Shown here: one piece after another, positions 25,301 through 37,300 of the stretch
How the letters are laid out: each line of letters opens with the position of its first letter
How positions within the stretch are numbered: the stretch's first letter is position 1
DNA from: Acanthaster planci
Lineage: Eukaryota; Echinodermata; Asteroidea; Valvatida; Acanthasteridae
DNA: 64,000 nt
Reading direction: 5' to 3'
NCBI RefSeq assembly: GCF_001949145.1
Contig: NW_019091493.1
Coordinates: forward strand, 724,246-788,245
Notes under the pieces: generated by a model
Databases searched by the model: none
What the model was told of the DNA's origin: nothing
What the model saw: only the letters and a program-made list of their open reading frames with translations
Position numbers and translations under genes: made by a program

Positions 25301-28300
25301 ATCGTGAAGATTATTCAGTCAGATTGCAGCTTCCGAAAAACAAAGAAAAACCTCGTATTGATTGTGAAATGTATGATGAAAGTGAGGCCAATGCTTTTCT
25401 TTGTTCTGGATCAGTAAAAGTAACAACAGGAAAATCTATTTTCAGTCACAACTATTGTAACAAGCTGACTTTTTGTTTAATGTAATATTTCTTAATTTAG
25501 AGAAAATTAGTTAACATAAGAATTAAAATGAATTAAGAAGTAGAAATTGCATGGATTTTGACTCGACTTTTTCTGCTTTATACAGCGAACAACCAATAAT
25601 ACATCCCCCCGCACCGCAAGTTGACAAACCTATTACGTCACATACATGTACATTTCTCCAACGCCCATGTACTTGAGTTCCCAACGTATTTGCGTGCACT
25701 TAATGCATGATCCATAAAATGTGTTCAGCTTTCGGCCAATTTTTAAAAACCCGGAAACTCAAAAAGTCATATTGATTACATGAAAATGTTCTTATGTATG
25801 TCAAGTATGATAAAAATAATTGGAATGGCACGTAGTGAGTGACCTATCGCCCTGTAAAGTTTTGTCCAGTTTTTGGCTCCTGTGATCATTTTGACAAACT
25901 GTTCAAAAATGTCGAAGTGCAAATCAGAAATCTGGCCCAAATTTCTGTTCTAGAAATTTTCTGAGAACAAATTTTGTACAAGAAGAAGCTCACATTTCAA
26001 ATTCAAACAGCACCTCTTGTAAAATGTAGAAATGAAGAACAACACAAACAAGGTACGTTTTTTATTTCAAGTGATCTGGAACTAGGAAAAATCACTCGGG
26101 AAATAACCTGTACATTGTATGCACATACATGTACTGTACATGTATGTGGTGAACTCAGCTACACGTAACAGGTTTTGTGTGACACAGTGGGGTTTTGTGG
26201 GACTCGCATGTATGCGGTATAGCTCGTAACGAACTGGGCGGTTTGTCTGCTCAGAATTTACCCAAGCTCCTGGTTTAATTTACCGGAATTCAGGTAAATG
26301 AAGCAGTTTTCTTCAAACCAAGAAATTCTTCAATTGACACTGGGCGTTGATGTATTACAGTTATTCTGGTTTAAAAATTGATTTCTCTCTTGATTCCTCA
26401 TCGTACATGAAGTTTTAGAAGCGACTAGGGAACTGAACAAACCCATCCAAATCTTGGACAAGTGTTGTCACTTTCCTTGATCCAATCAGTCCGAATTAAA
26501 AGTTACACATTTTGAAAGTTATTGTGTAAGATCTGATAAACATAGTGGTGATTACTGACAATAGCTTCAGTGGAATTTAGGACTATTTGAGCTGCAGTTA
26601 GATTGAATAATTTTCAAAACCTGAAATAGGGAAATTACTGTTCTTTTGATTGTACCATAGTTTTCTTCCTTTACACTGTAACCAAAATTGACCGTGTCGA
26701 GTTTTGATTTTAAGAACTAGGCAACAAGTGAACAAATAAATGTACCGATTACACATACATTCTTTATTGAAGAAATTCCAAAGAATCACAAGAAAGCCTT
26801 AAGTGGTTCATTGTACCGTTTACCAGGGGAATTAGAAAACGCTCCGTGTGGTTAACACTGTCAATAAGTTGCAGTATTGTGTAGTTATTGGCCTGATGAA
26901 TGATAAGAGATATTACGACGTCAGCAGGGATTAAGTATCTGCACCGTGCAGACACTTTGATCATACCGTGTATCAGACACTGTTACAACGGTAACGGTGT
27001 TACCATGGGTGATCGTGTTCTATTTGTCCGTTTACTGTGAGCAGTACTGTATGAAAGAGTGGACCCGTGCATTCTTGTGCCTGTTTGTGAGGTTGGTGTT
27101 TAAAGATCTACTTTTTATGTGTAAGTGTACCTAGAACCAGAAAGCTCCAGCCATGACAAAGGCATTGTGTGTATCTGGCCTACTGCATGTACATGTACAG
27201 TGCGTGCACCCATGCGCAAATGGTCTAGTAGGTGCTCTGTGTATGTACCTGCATGCCTTTTGCTTGTTAATGGACAGGTGCTAATGGTCACTATTTGTAT
27301 TCAAATGTAATGCACCCTGAGACTAGTCCATATACCAATATTTTGATGGTTCTGTACTGAGCTGGCAAAACTTGTTACTGTAATGACACAACCCCACAAA
27401 AACCATTCCATTGGTTCCATTGGTCAATGCAAGACATACACATAGTTATGTTTACAAAACACAGGCATGCAGGTTTTCCTTGGATTAGCTGATTTCCCTG
27501 TTTTTCACTTCAGATTTATGCCATTGAAAATCGGAAAAACACTGTACAAAGTCTTACAAAGAATGGAATTTCCTCAGTTTTGTCACAGTTCAAGTTGCAT
27601 ATCTGTAAACAAATTATACATTGTGCAGAAATTACAGTGGTGGCTCCTCGTTGTTCATGAAAGTTGTGTTGCAGATTCCCAATTTATCCGAGGCACTATT
27701 GAAGTTCCCACACATCCTTCAGGCAATACTGGCATGATGCAATCATTCCACACACAAACTAAATCAACCCCATGGACCAATTTGTATAATGAAACATGTC
27801 ACCTTTGTTGATTTCGTCTTGTACTCGTTCTTCCATTGTGCATGTGGATGTGCAATATGTTTTGGACCCCATGACAGCATGATTATTCAACTGGGCAATC
27901 ATGTGCTACAAAGAAAGGCTGGATTTGGTCAGCTGTAACTGAAGTTTTCATGTATTTTGCAATCTTATTTTATTGATTGGTTCAAGATAAACTTAAATGT
28001 TAATTATCGTACATTACTGCAAATCGTAGGGCCCCCAAAATAGTCCAAAACTGGATGAAAAAATAAAATTATTAAATCCGGAAGATGCAGACCCTACAAG
28101 GCCATTTTTCAACTCGACAGGCCACACATGACATACCTCACAAACATACATGTATATGTCACAAGCTGGGTTCTAAACAACTTAGGTTTTGAGTTTCTGG
28201 AACACGTCACTAATGAAAATCCGAGTTCCAACTCCTTTTATTAAAAATAAATAGTTTTTGCCAAATAATGAAACATAAACTTCAAAACCTAAATTGTTTA

Positions 28301-31300
28301 GAACCCGACTTGTGACAATATGTATGGGCAGGCATTGTGCAGTGCGGTATGCATAGCTTCCTCTGTGGATTTGCCGTAGTACTAGTATCACTCGGGGGTT
28401 AATGCATCGTGAAAGGCTTGTTTGCCATGGGTCCTGTGTTTGAGGCCTGATAATCTCCCCTTGACAAAAAAGCACTGAGACTGCCTTGGACAATGCTAGG
28501 AGTGCTCTGAAAAAGGGTTAAACATTTTGGTTCCTACTAGAATTTTCTTTCGTATTTCATGCATTACATAATATGTCAAAATAACATTTTCGATTTGAAG
28601 TCCTAGAAAATCTAAGAGTGATGGACTTCCACTCAAGACACGTCGTCAACCACTCCACAAGAAGGATGGGAGAAGAATCATGACGGGAACAACAAATCAA
28701 CGGAAACGCAACCACAAAGATATGAATACAGAGAATGAGGAGTCCCGGAAAGACACAACACTCATGATGCAGCCAGAACATCCATCACTTTCAACTGTTG
28801 TTGTTAACATTGGAGGTGAACTTCCTTTAGAAACCGCCCCAGCAGTTTCTCATAGTGATATGCCAGAACTCCAAAGTAGCTCAGAAGTGACTGTTCAAGG
28901 GATTACTGTGCTTCATGATGAGGAACCTAAGCCTAAAATACCTCGAACTGAGATGTCTCCACTGCCAACCCCTTTTCCTTCAGTGAACAGTACTCAAAAA
29001 GTAAAGAAAAAGAAATACAAGTCCAAAAAGGAGGAACCAAAATTGAAGAAAAAACCTTTACATAAACATAGTGAAACTAGGACTGAGCATCTAGACTCTG
29101 AGAGTATTAATGGAAAGAAAAAAAAGAAACTTAGTGCAGAGAGATCCAAAACTCAACAAAGTAAAGTTAAGAGAGAAAAGAAACCAGCTTTGGATATGCC
29201 AGTGACTGCATTGTTCGACCTGCATGGCCAAAGTGAAAGACATACTAATGGATTTGCCTGTAATGATGGTCTCCTGAAAGTAAGTTGTAAATTTCCACAA
29301 CAAAAGACAAAAGTAAAGTCAAAAAAAACTGGCCTACTGCTGGAACAGGAGCAATTAAAAAGGAAGAAGAAACTGAAATCCCAGAAAGCTGCACTGCTGA
29401 AGCTTAAAGATGGAGTCAAATGGGAACATGCATACAGCAGCAGTCTTGGCAAGAACAGCAGTTTAAAATTGCACAAGAGCAAATCAAAACAGGAGAAAAT
29501 CAAGCTGAATACACTTTTCGACAAATCTATGAAGACGCAGACAAATGCTGTTGTGCAAGAACAATGGGGAAACTCATCAACAGAGAAGGCTGCTACAGAA
29601 GTTCAACGTGAAGGGAGTAAGCAAGAATTGACATCTAAGACAACAGTCAAAACAACAGGTCAGAATAGCACTGAGTTTGCAGCAAAGAGCAGAGCAGCAG
29701 GGAGGAGTTGCAGACCAAAGGGCAAAGCAAAACATGGTAATAGATTGAGAATAGATTAACCCTCACTCCCTAGGAATTTTTTTTCCAAGACCCTTCCTGA
29801 ATCCTGATAGTACATTATTTGTACAGTCAATTTCCAGTAATATGAGCTCAGATGGACATAGTTTCCTACGTTTTGTACATGCAAAAAATGCAACACTTTA
29901 GTCAGTTACCAACTATAATGCTAATGCACATTACACTTTCATAGTGAACGTGTTTGAAATGTTTTGAAAACAAACTCATTATTCATCACCAAGAACATAT
30001 GGCCATGAATTGGCTACATAACTGGTATGATAAAAAATTATGCATATAACTGAAAAATACTTTAAGCTTAGAGATGAGGTTCCAGAAAGTCCAAAGACCC
30101 CCATATTAAGTATAGTCGACTGTACTTGTACTTTGAACAGCCACCAAGTCCCATGGTACAATACTTTACTAGCCTGGCATTGGATCTGAAATGAAATGAT
30201 TGTGCAATGCATAGAATAGGCCAGATATATTTGTTGAGTACTGAAAAGGTTCAGGCAAAGTTTTTGCAGTGCACAGGTTGTTTCTCCTGTCAAACCCTGT
30301 CAGTATGACCTTGATTCAGACTTAATTCTGGTTAAGAATGGTAGAGCATATTTCAATGGTCCAAGCCTTGCAAACCCTATTTTTCTGTATGGAAATACTT
30401 TCAACAACCCTTGCTTCGATTCATCAACAAACCCTGTGGTCTCCTGCGATCACATACATGTACCCATGCCCAGCCTACACATGCAAATTTCCCATGTGCC
30501 TATTACAATTTGCTGACAAGACTTGATTATGCATACTGCCCCTTGACCCTCTATAATGCACAGTGGCCCCGCCGCCGTGTTCGTCCTTTTCTCAGCATCT
30601 ATCGTTTATGGACGTGTCTATGGCATTTTCAGAGTTTCAGGTTCCTTAACCTTTCGCATTTCTGAATTGACTTGATTCCTGTTTATGAATAAAGAGTGAT
30701 TCCTCATCTATTGGTAAAAGTGCTTATTTTTGTGTTCCGTATTTTTGCTCTTTTTTTGCCCCTTGTTTCTGTGCATTATTTATAGGTTTGGGTGTGACTT
30801 ACCATGATTTGTGTTGTGTATGGCCGTTGAACAGGGCTCACGGACAGCCCTTTGTTCTAAATGGGTGCTTGCATTCGATTAATAACAGCCCAACACTAGA
30901 TGGGTCTGGCCGTGTTGTGGGGCTTAGGGGGCTGCTTGCTCTTTTGTGGTATGTGCAATTTTTTGTGTTATCTGAGATTGTTGGGGAGAGACCCAGTGGA
31001 ATGAATGAGCCGGGGTTGAGCAAGCAGTTGCCACAACACTACCCCAGACAGTTACCTACATTATTTGGTGGAGCGAGCAGTTGCCGCAACACTACCCTTG
31101 ATCACTCATGACCATGGCTGGAATTGATCGGGTTGAGCGAGCAGTTGCCGCAACACTACCCTTGATCACTCATGACCATGGCTGGAATTGATCGGGNNNN
31201 NNNNNNNNNNNNNNNNNNNNNNNNNNNNNNNNNNNNNNNNNNNNNNNNNNNNNNNNNNNNNNNNNNNNNNNNNNNNNNNNNNNNNNNNNNNNNNNNNNNN

Positions 31301-34300
31301 NNNNNNNNNNNNNNNNNNNNNNNNNNNNNNNNNNNNNNNNNNNNNNNNNNNNNNNNNNNNNNNNNNNNNNNNNNNNNNNNNNNNNNNNNNNNNNNNNNNN
31401 NNNNNNNNNNNNNNNNNNNNNNNNNNNNNNNNNNNNNNNNNNNNNNNNNNNNNNNNTTGGGTTGAGCGAGCAGTTGCCGCAACACTACCCTTGATCACTC
31501 ATGACCATGGCTGGAATTGATCGGGTTGAGCGAGCAGTTGCCGCAACACTACACTTGATCACTGATGACAACTCCGTACACCTACCGACCGGCCTGAGCG
31601 TGCTGGGCCACAACACTACCTGTGGTCATCGACGCCCACTCCACATATCCATAGATCAGGTTGAGCAAGCTTTGCCGTAAAAGTACCCTTGATCATAGTT
31701 GACCAGAGCATAAGGAGCTGTTCCTTTCTCTATGCTGCAGGTACTGGGAGTTGCTACCTACCACATCCCTGAGCAACCCTACTGACCGTTAGCCCAGCTG
31801 GGCTCACGGGGCAACAGTCTGCTGTGTGCCCTAGGCCGGCTTCTGCTTGCCAGGCAGCGTCCGCTCAGAAGCCGGGCCAGTTAACCCCCTCCAAGCGAGC
31901 AATTGGTTCCACAGCAGGTTTGCCAGGCTCCACTGCTTCTGCCACGGAGGAGTCTGCAATACAACACGGCACTCAGCCTGCCGTTGCATTGGACGATGTC
32001 GCCCCTTTTGGATTGCTACGCCACCGGGGCTTTCATCCACCACCCCCCATCCACAGCTCTAGTCTGACGATGGACTCTGCCCATGAAGCCACCGATTCTG
32101 ACCTGGGATGCTCTCGCCCGCAAGATGGACTCAAGCCTCAGCCAGTGGTAATGGCACTCGACCTGTGCTGCACTTGGGACGAGTAAGCCTACTCCTTCAC
32201 CCCCAGTTCCTGTGCTCTGAAGTTCTCTGGCGGTTTCCTTTTACCTCTGCCTACCGTGGAAGATGTTTATTCATCAGTATGGCTCACCGGTCTGCACACC
32301 AGGATGGCCCCACGGCTCCCGGACCAGCTACAACAACCGCCACACGCCATGATCTACATCTGTGAGACGAACTTCACAGCGGTTCACTCAGGTGTGACTT
32401 GAAAGTTACAACACCTCGGCCGGTGCCCCATTGTTCCTGAGGGTGGCCCATTCGGAGACGCCACCTAACTATGCAGGTTCTTCAGCGACCACTTTTCGGG
32501 CTACAGAACTGCATCATCGCCGAGGTTCTCGAATGCCACTCATCGCTGCAGCTTCTGGCTACTGGCTAGGGCTATCCAACCAGGGTGCTTCCACCACAGC
32601 TCCCTGGTGGCTTGGCCCGCTTCAACCTATCACGACCTGCATTCCAGACATGCTGCTGACGCCCCCGGTTTTTAGGTTCTTCCTTCGGGTTCTACGGCCA
32701 GATCACCGCACATACATGTAAGATGCGCAAACACTTATCATCTTCTACGGGGTCCAAATGCAAGAAATCTCGCTCTAAACTTAGGCAAGATATTTGTTCA
32801 TTGGGTTTAATGACTGCAGTCCGCTCTCTCAGAGATGCTGCCCACTTAAGTCCCCCCCGTTCGAACTGCTGTCTGATGCCTCAGACCTCCATCTAGCATC
32901 AATCTGGCATTCCTCCTTGCAGTTGTTACATTGAGACGAGGTAGCGAGCTGCAAGCCCTATCAATTGCCGATGGTCACATCTGTTGGGAGCCACAGGGGT
33001 TTGCCTTATGCCAACCATCAGGTTTCTGACGAAAAACCAGACGCCTACCTTCCGGCCTCCCGACATATTCGTTCCCGACATAGCCACACTTTCGGGAGAC
33101 GACTCTGACAAGAGATGATGTCCGGTCCGGACTATCAAGTGGTATCTTGCCAGAATCAAGCCTTGTTGAGAATCTAATTCCCAGCTCTTGGTCACCACAA
33201 CGAAACCCTTTTACCTGGCGTTGAAGGACACATGCCTGATGGACGGCATCAGCCATTATCTTCATTATCAAGACTTGCCAGCTCAACATGATGAGACGAC
33301 CCGATCTCACGTCACCCACGACACCCACCTCATGTTCCTTTTAGTAACTACACTCCCATTGCTGATGACCTACCTCCAAGGTTCATTGCCACTCTGCATA
33401 TGTAGGCTGGGAAAGGGTATGTGAACACAGGAGACTCCTCCCCCACATAGAGTGGGTCAGGTCCCCTAGTGATACTTACCCCTGCCCAGCCACTCCCGCC
33501 TACCCTTCCCCACTTTGGCTCTGGTGGTTTCACCACTCCCAAAAGAAGAACGAACATGGCGGCGGGGCTGCAGTACATTCTGGAGGGTCAAGGGGCAGTA
33601 TGCATAATCAATTTTTTTTCAGCGAATTGTAATAGGCACATGGGAAATTTGCATATGTAGGCTGGGCAGCGGTAAGTATCACTCGGAGACCCGACCCACT
33701 CTACGTGGGGGAGGAGTTCCCTGTTCCTTTGTATAACAGGCATTGTGATAATTACACGCTAAAACCATGTAAATTGAATTGTGATTTGTGCACATTGACA
33801 GTCAGTATTGCACACTCATTCTGTTAATCTATAATTCACGTGGTCATCAGTACCAGTCATCATATCCTTATTTTTATTTATTATTTTTGTTCTTTTCATT
33901 TTTTTCTTTGAAAACGTTCATTTGTAAGCGTCATAAAGCTAGAACCACTCTAACAAATGTACGTACACGTATAGATAGCCTTTCGTCAAGTCCTGCCTGG
34001 CTGTATGTTTGTAACTGCAAAGCTATTGGACAGGAGACCAGACGAGTGGCACAGCCTCGAGGCCTTTTCAAACTTGATTTTTAGGGTTTTGTGGTGAATT
34101 ATTCATAAGCTTTCTGATATGCATTATTCATAAATTTCATGCAAATAGTTGAAGCAGATGGGTCTCTCCAAAGCATACAAAATGTTTCCATCAAGTTTTG
34201 CATGTGGGCAATAAGTGATGAGATTAACCTTGATGCTTGTTGGTGGGGGATGATGCTGACGTTTGAGTAACACTAGCAGTTCATCAAGGCCAAATGATCA

Positions 34301-37300
34301 ATGCAAAAGAGCAGTGCTTAAAATATGGAACTCTTACCACATTCCTTGGGTAGAGACGAAAACATCATGCCCGTGTACAGATGCTTCAATAGCCTGAGGC
34401 TGCAATGGTTTAAACTCAGCAAGGTGAAGTTTTCCAGCAGCATATTCTAAAGAATTGTCCAAATACTGCTCAGACAACTGACCTGCACTCACGGCCGCCG
34501 ACACACTTGACACACTCGCCATCTTTCATATACTTTCAGTTTGCGTAATAGGTTAATGTATGCTGACCCCCTCGCTAATGATTGATTGAGATTTTTGCTA
34601 CCCCAACGGGGAAGTAAAAATTGAAAACATAAAAAAAAAAATTGGAAAAGGCCTCATGGCTGCGCCACTCATGCATGTGGTTTCTGGTCTACCCGCCTTG
34701 CAGTTACACGTAAACACAGCCGCAAAGGCCTTGATGAAAGACTAACTTACAGACTGATGTTAAGTACGTACAGTAGGTGAGAAAACCCATGCTACGCCTT
34801 ATGATCTGGAATATGTAAGCTTTCAGTCTGCAGGAAAATGTGCTAATGGGGTTTGACTCAGTTACATCCCCCAGTACTTGTATGCGCATTTGTTGAGGCA
34901 TGTGTGTGTTTCAAAATGATTATAAACAGAAGTAATATGCACAGTACATGTAGGTGGAAAAAAAGCTTACTGTACTTCAGGATTCCGATAATACAAATGT
35001 TAATGGGGTTTGACTGTACAGTCTCAGTTCCGTTAAAACTCTCCAATACCTGTATGTGCAGTTTTGCAGGCAAAAAAGCTGTTGTGTTTATTTGCACCGG
35101 TAGACATCATTGTTAGCTCTTCCTTCCACACTTTCTTCCCATTGGCTAGATTTTACATCACAAGAGTTTGCCACAATGAAAGCCTGGGCACGTTCCATGA
35201 ATGGTTTGTGGGTCACACAACCTCATAGCTATGATATGGAACTTGCTTACAACTTATCCATGGCTGATCAGAGACCAGGCTGCTGTGTCTGTATGTTGTT
35301 CTACAATGAAAAGGTAGCCTTATCAGTCACTCTTAACACATTGTTTTGATAAATATTAAGCAATTCTTCTATATGGGTAATTCCAGAAGTCAAGGGTCCA
35401 TTTTTTTCATGTCCCTGTTACATCTGACATACGATATTTGTAATTTCCAAACATATTTTGTAATTTCCAAGAGTGATGAATTAATGGAAATTACAAGTAG
35501 TAATGTTTGAAAATAATTCCAGTAATATTTCCATGTCAAATAACAAAGGCCAGATGTAACAGGGACACAAAAATATCTCACTTTTGGACCCCTCTTTTCT
35601 GGAATTACCCATATGTGAATTGTGTTTTAGTTATGCCTTGATTATTTTTGTGCCTTCATAAATTCACTGGAAGGCCAAAGTTTTTTTGATCAGTTTATGG
35701 TAAATACATGCACTCATAATGATGAAAAATGCTTTCAAATACAGATACATGCATATTGATTACTGACAGTATGGCGAGAGCTGCTTACATAATTTTGATA
35801 AATATTTTGTTGTCCTATTCACGTACATGTACTAAAGGTTTATATTTTGTTTTTAAGCACAATAAAGAAGTGCATGTCTACACTACACACACGAGCATGT
35901 CACCTTTTGGCTAATTTAAATGCACATTTCAGCAGTTATGATGGTTGTTACATTTGTTACCAAAAAATAGATGAGGTTTGAAATGCTCATTAAATAATTC
36001 ATTGGTATCATTTCCTTTTGGTGTAGCTTGATGGTAAAGACTGGGATAGCAGTAATACAACGTGCAGCAGTGTGGCTGAGGAAGACGCTTCCACTGATCA
36101 ACGTACGCTTGTTTTGACTCCAGAAATGTGTTTTGCTGCAACTAGTGAGAACCGATTCCCAGAATGCTACAATGCAGCATTAAGTTCTGATGGACGAAGT
36201 GCATTGCTGCATTGTAGCCAGTGCAAGATTGCTGTACATGCAAGTGAGTTTGCAAAACGTGAAGTCACTTCTTAGAACATGATAGAGATGCCTACACCCC
36301 TTAGTCCATTGTGTAGAAAAGAATTATCCCTACCTACTCTACTCATGCCCTTTCTGTATATATTGTAAGGATTTCAGCTTTCTTCGCCACTGCATTTTTG
36401 GGGGGAGGGGAGGGGAATGCAGCATTCCATCCCTTCACAAGATTCTTGCATTGATCCAAAATAAAAAAAACACCTTTTAGGCCCAATAAAATATGTCTGC
36501 TTCCGGTTTCCCAACTGACACTCATTTTCGGCGTGACCCTAAAATTTTTATTGGCAAGTTAGAAAAACACATTTTAAAAAATAAAGAACAAATCCTGTTG
36601 ATTTTTCTGTCTTCACAAAACATCTCTTTTCAACCTTTTCACGTTAAAAAACTGGTATTTATATGTTTTTCTACAACCTTTCAAAAGAAACTTCTGTTAT
36701 TTTCATGAGTTCCTTTCTCATTTCACTGTTGCAGTGGTTAAAACACATAAGCAACGCTCAATGCATTAAAGCAATGCTGCGATGATTCCCACTATGCCAC
36801 GCACATGCATGGAAATGCCGTAACCATTCTTCACATCCCAGTCAAAAATAGTGTGATTAACTATACTGGCTGTACACGCACGCTACCCTACAGCTGCAAG
36901 TCGAAAAACATCAATGTTGCAAGAAGATTTCTGCAAGTTAATTTGCAGAACGTGGTCTTGTCTGTATGTATTTTCCGTGTTCACAAGTTTAATTTGAGGT
37001 TGTTTCACTTGTATTTGAAGCAAGCATGTAATTACAAAATTCCCTGCTCTGTTTGTCTTCAGGAGGGTGACTGAATTTATGTGAATTTAGTCAGTGCAAA
37101 TATATTGACCCTCCCCCTGACATTTTCTAACCTTCTGACCCTATTTTTGAGAGGCATGTAATCGGAAGCAGAATATTCTATTTGTTTTTTTGGCCTTATT
37201 AAATTAAATTAGATCGACCTACCAAACTTGTACATAATCCTAAATTCTTCTGGATTCAGAATCGAAACGTTTCTCCCATCTGGGTTCAGAACTGCCCTTT

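Larger units (their letters stand above)
30469..33720 (+). mobile_element. Internally deleted DIRS-type element
   Basis: The left repeat 30469-30590 (CCCAGCCTACACATGCAAAT ...) is the reverse complement of 33541-33668. The right edge extends to 33720, and that extension is complementary to 33430-33491, the same internal complementary logic as in DIRS element 1. Between them are a tandem array with an assembly gap, gag-like frames and only a tyrosine recombinase fragment. No reverse transcriptase or RNase H motif is present, so about 2-3 kb has been lost. It lies in the intron between the linker exon and the first PHD exon. Confidence 0.75.

Noticed and set aside
25243-25485. Possible extra KDM4 exon (acceptor CCTAG near 25296, [14 protein letters not shown])
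   Set aside because: In the required phase 2 it runs into a stop immediately, and it resembles no KDM4 segment.
29153-29524. 123-codon minus-strand frame opposite the KDM4 linker exon
   Set aside because: A shadow of the lysine-rich + strand frame (Lys codons read as Phe/Leu on the other strand).
28680-29759. Linker frame read as a stand-alone gene starting at ATG 28680
   Set aside because: The open frame extends upstream past the ATG to a matching acceptor, and both ends fit the KDM4 phases; a separate gene would lack promoter and conserved start.
31071-31575. Regular 64-bp repeats resembling a CRISPR array
   Set aside because: The whole unit repeats with no variable spacers, and the context is a eukaryotic retroelement.
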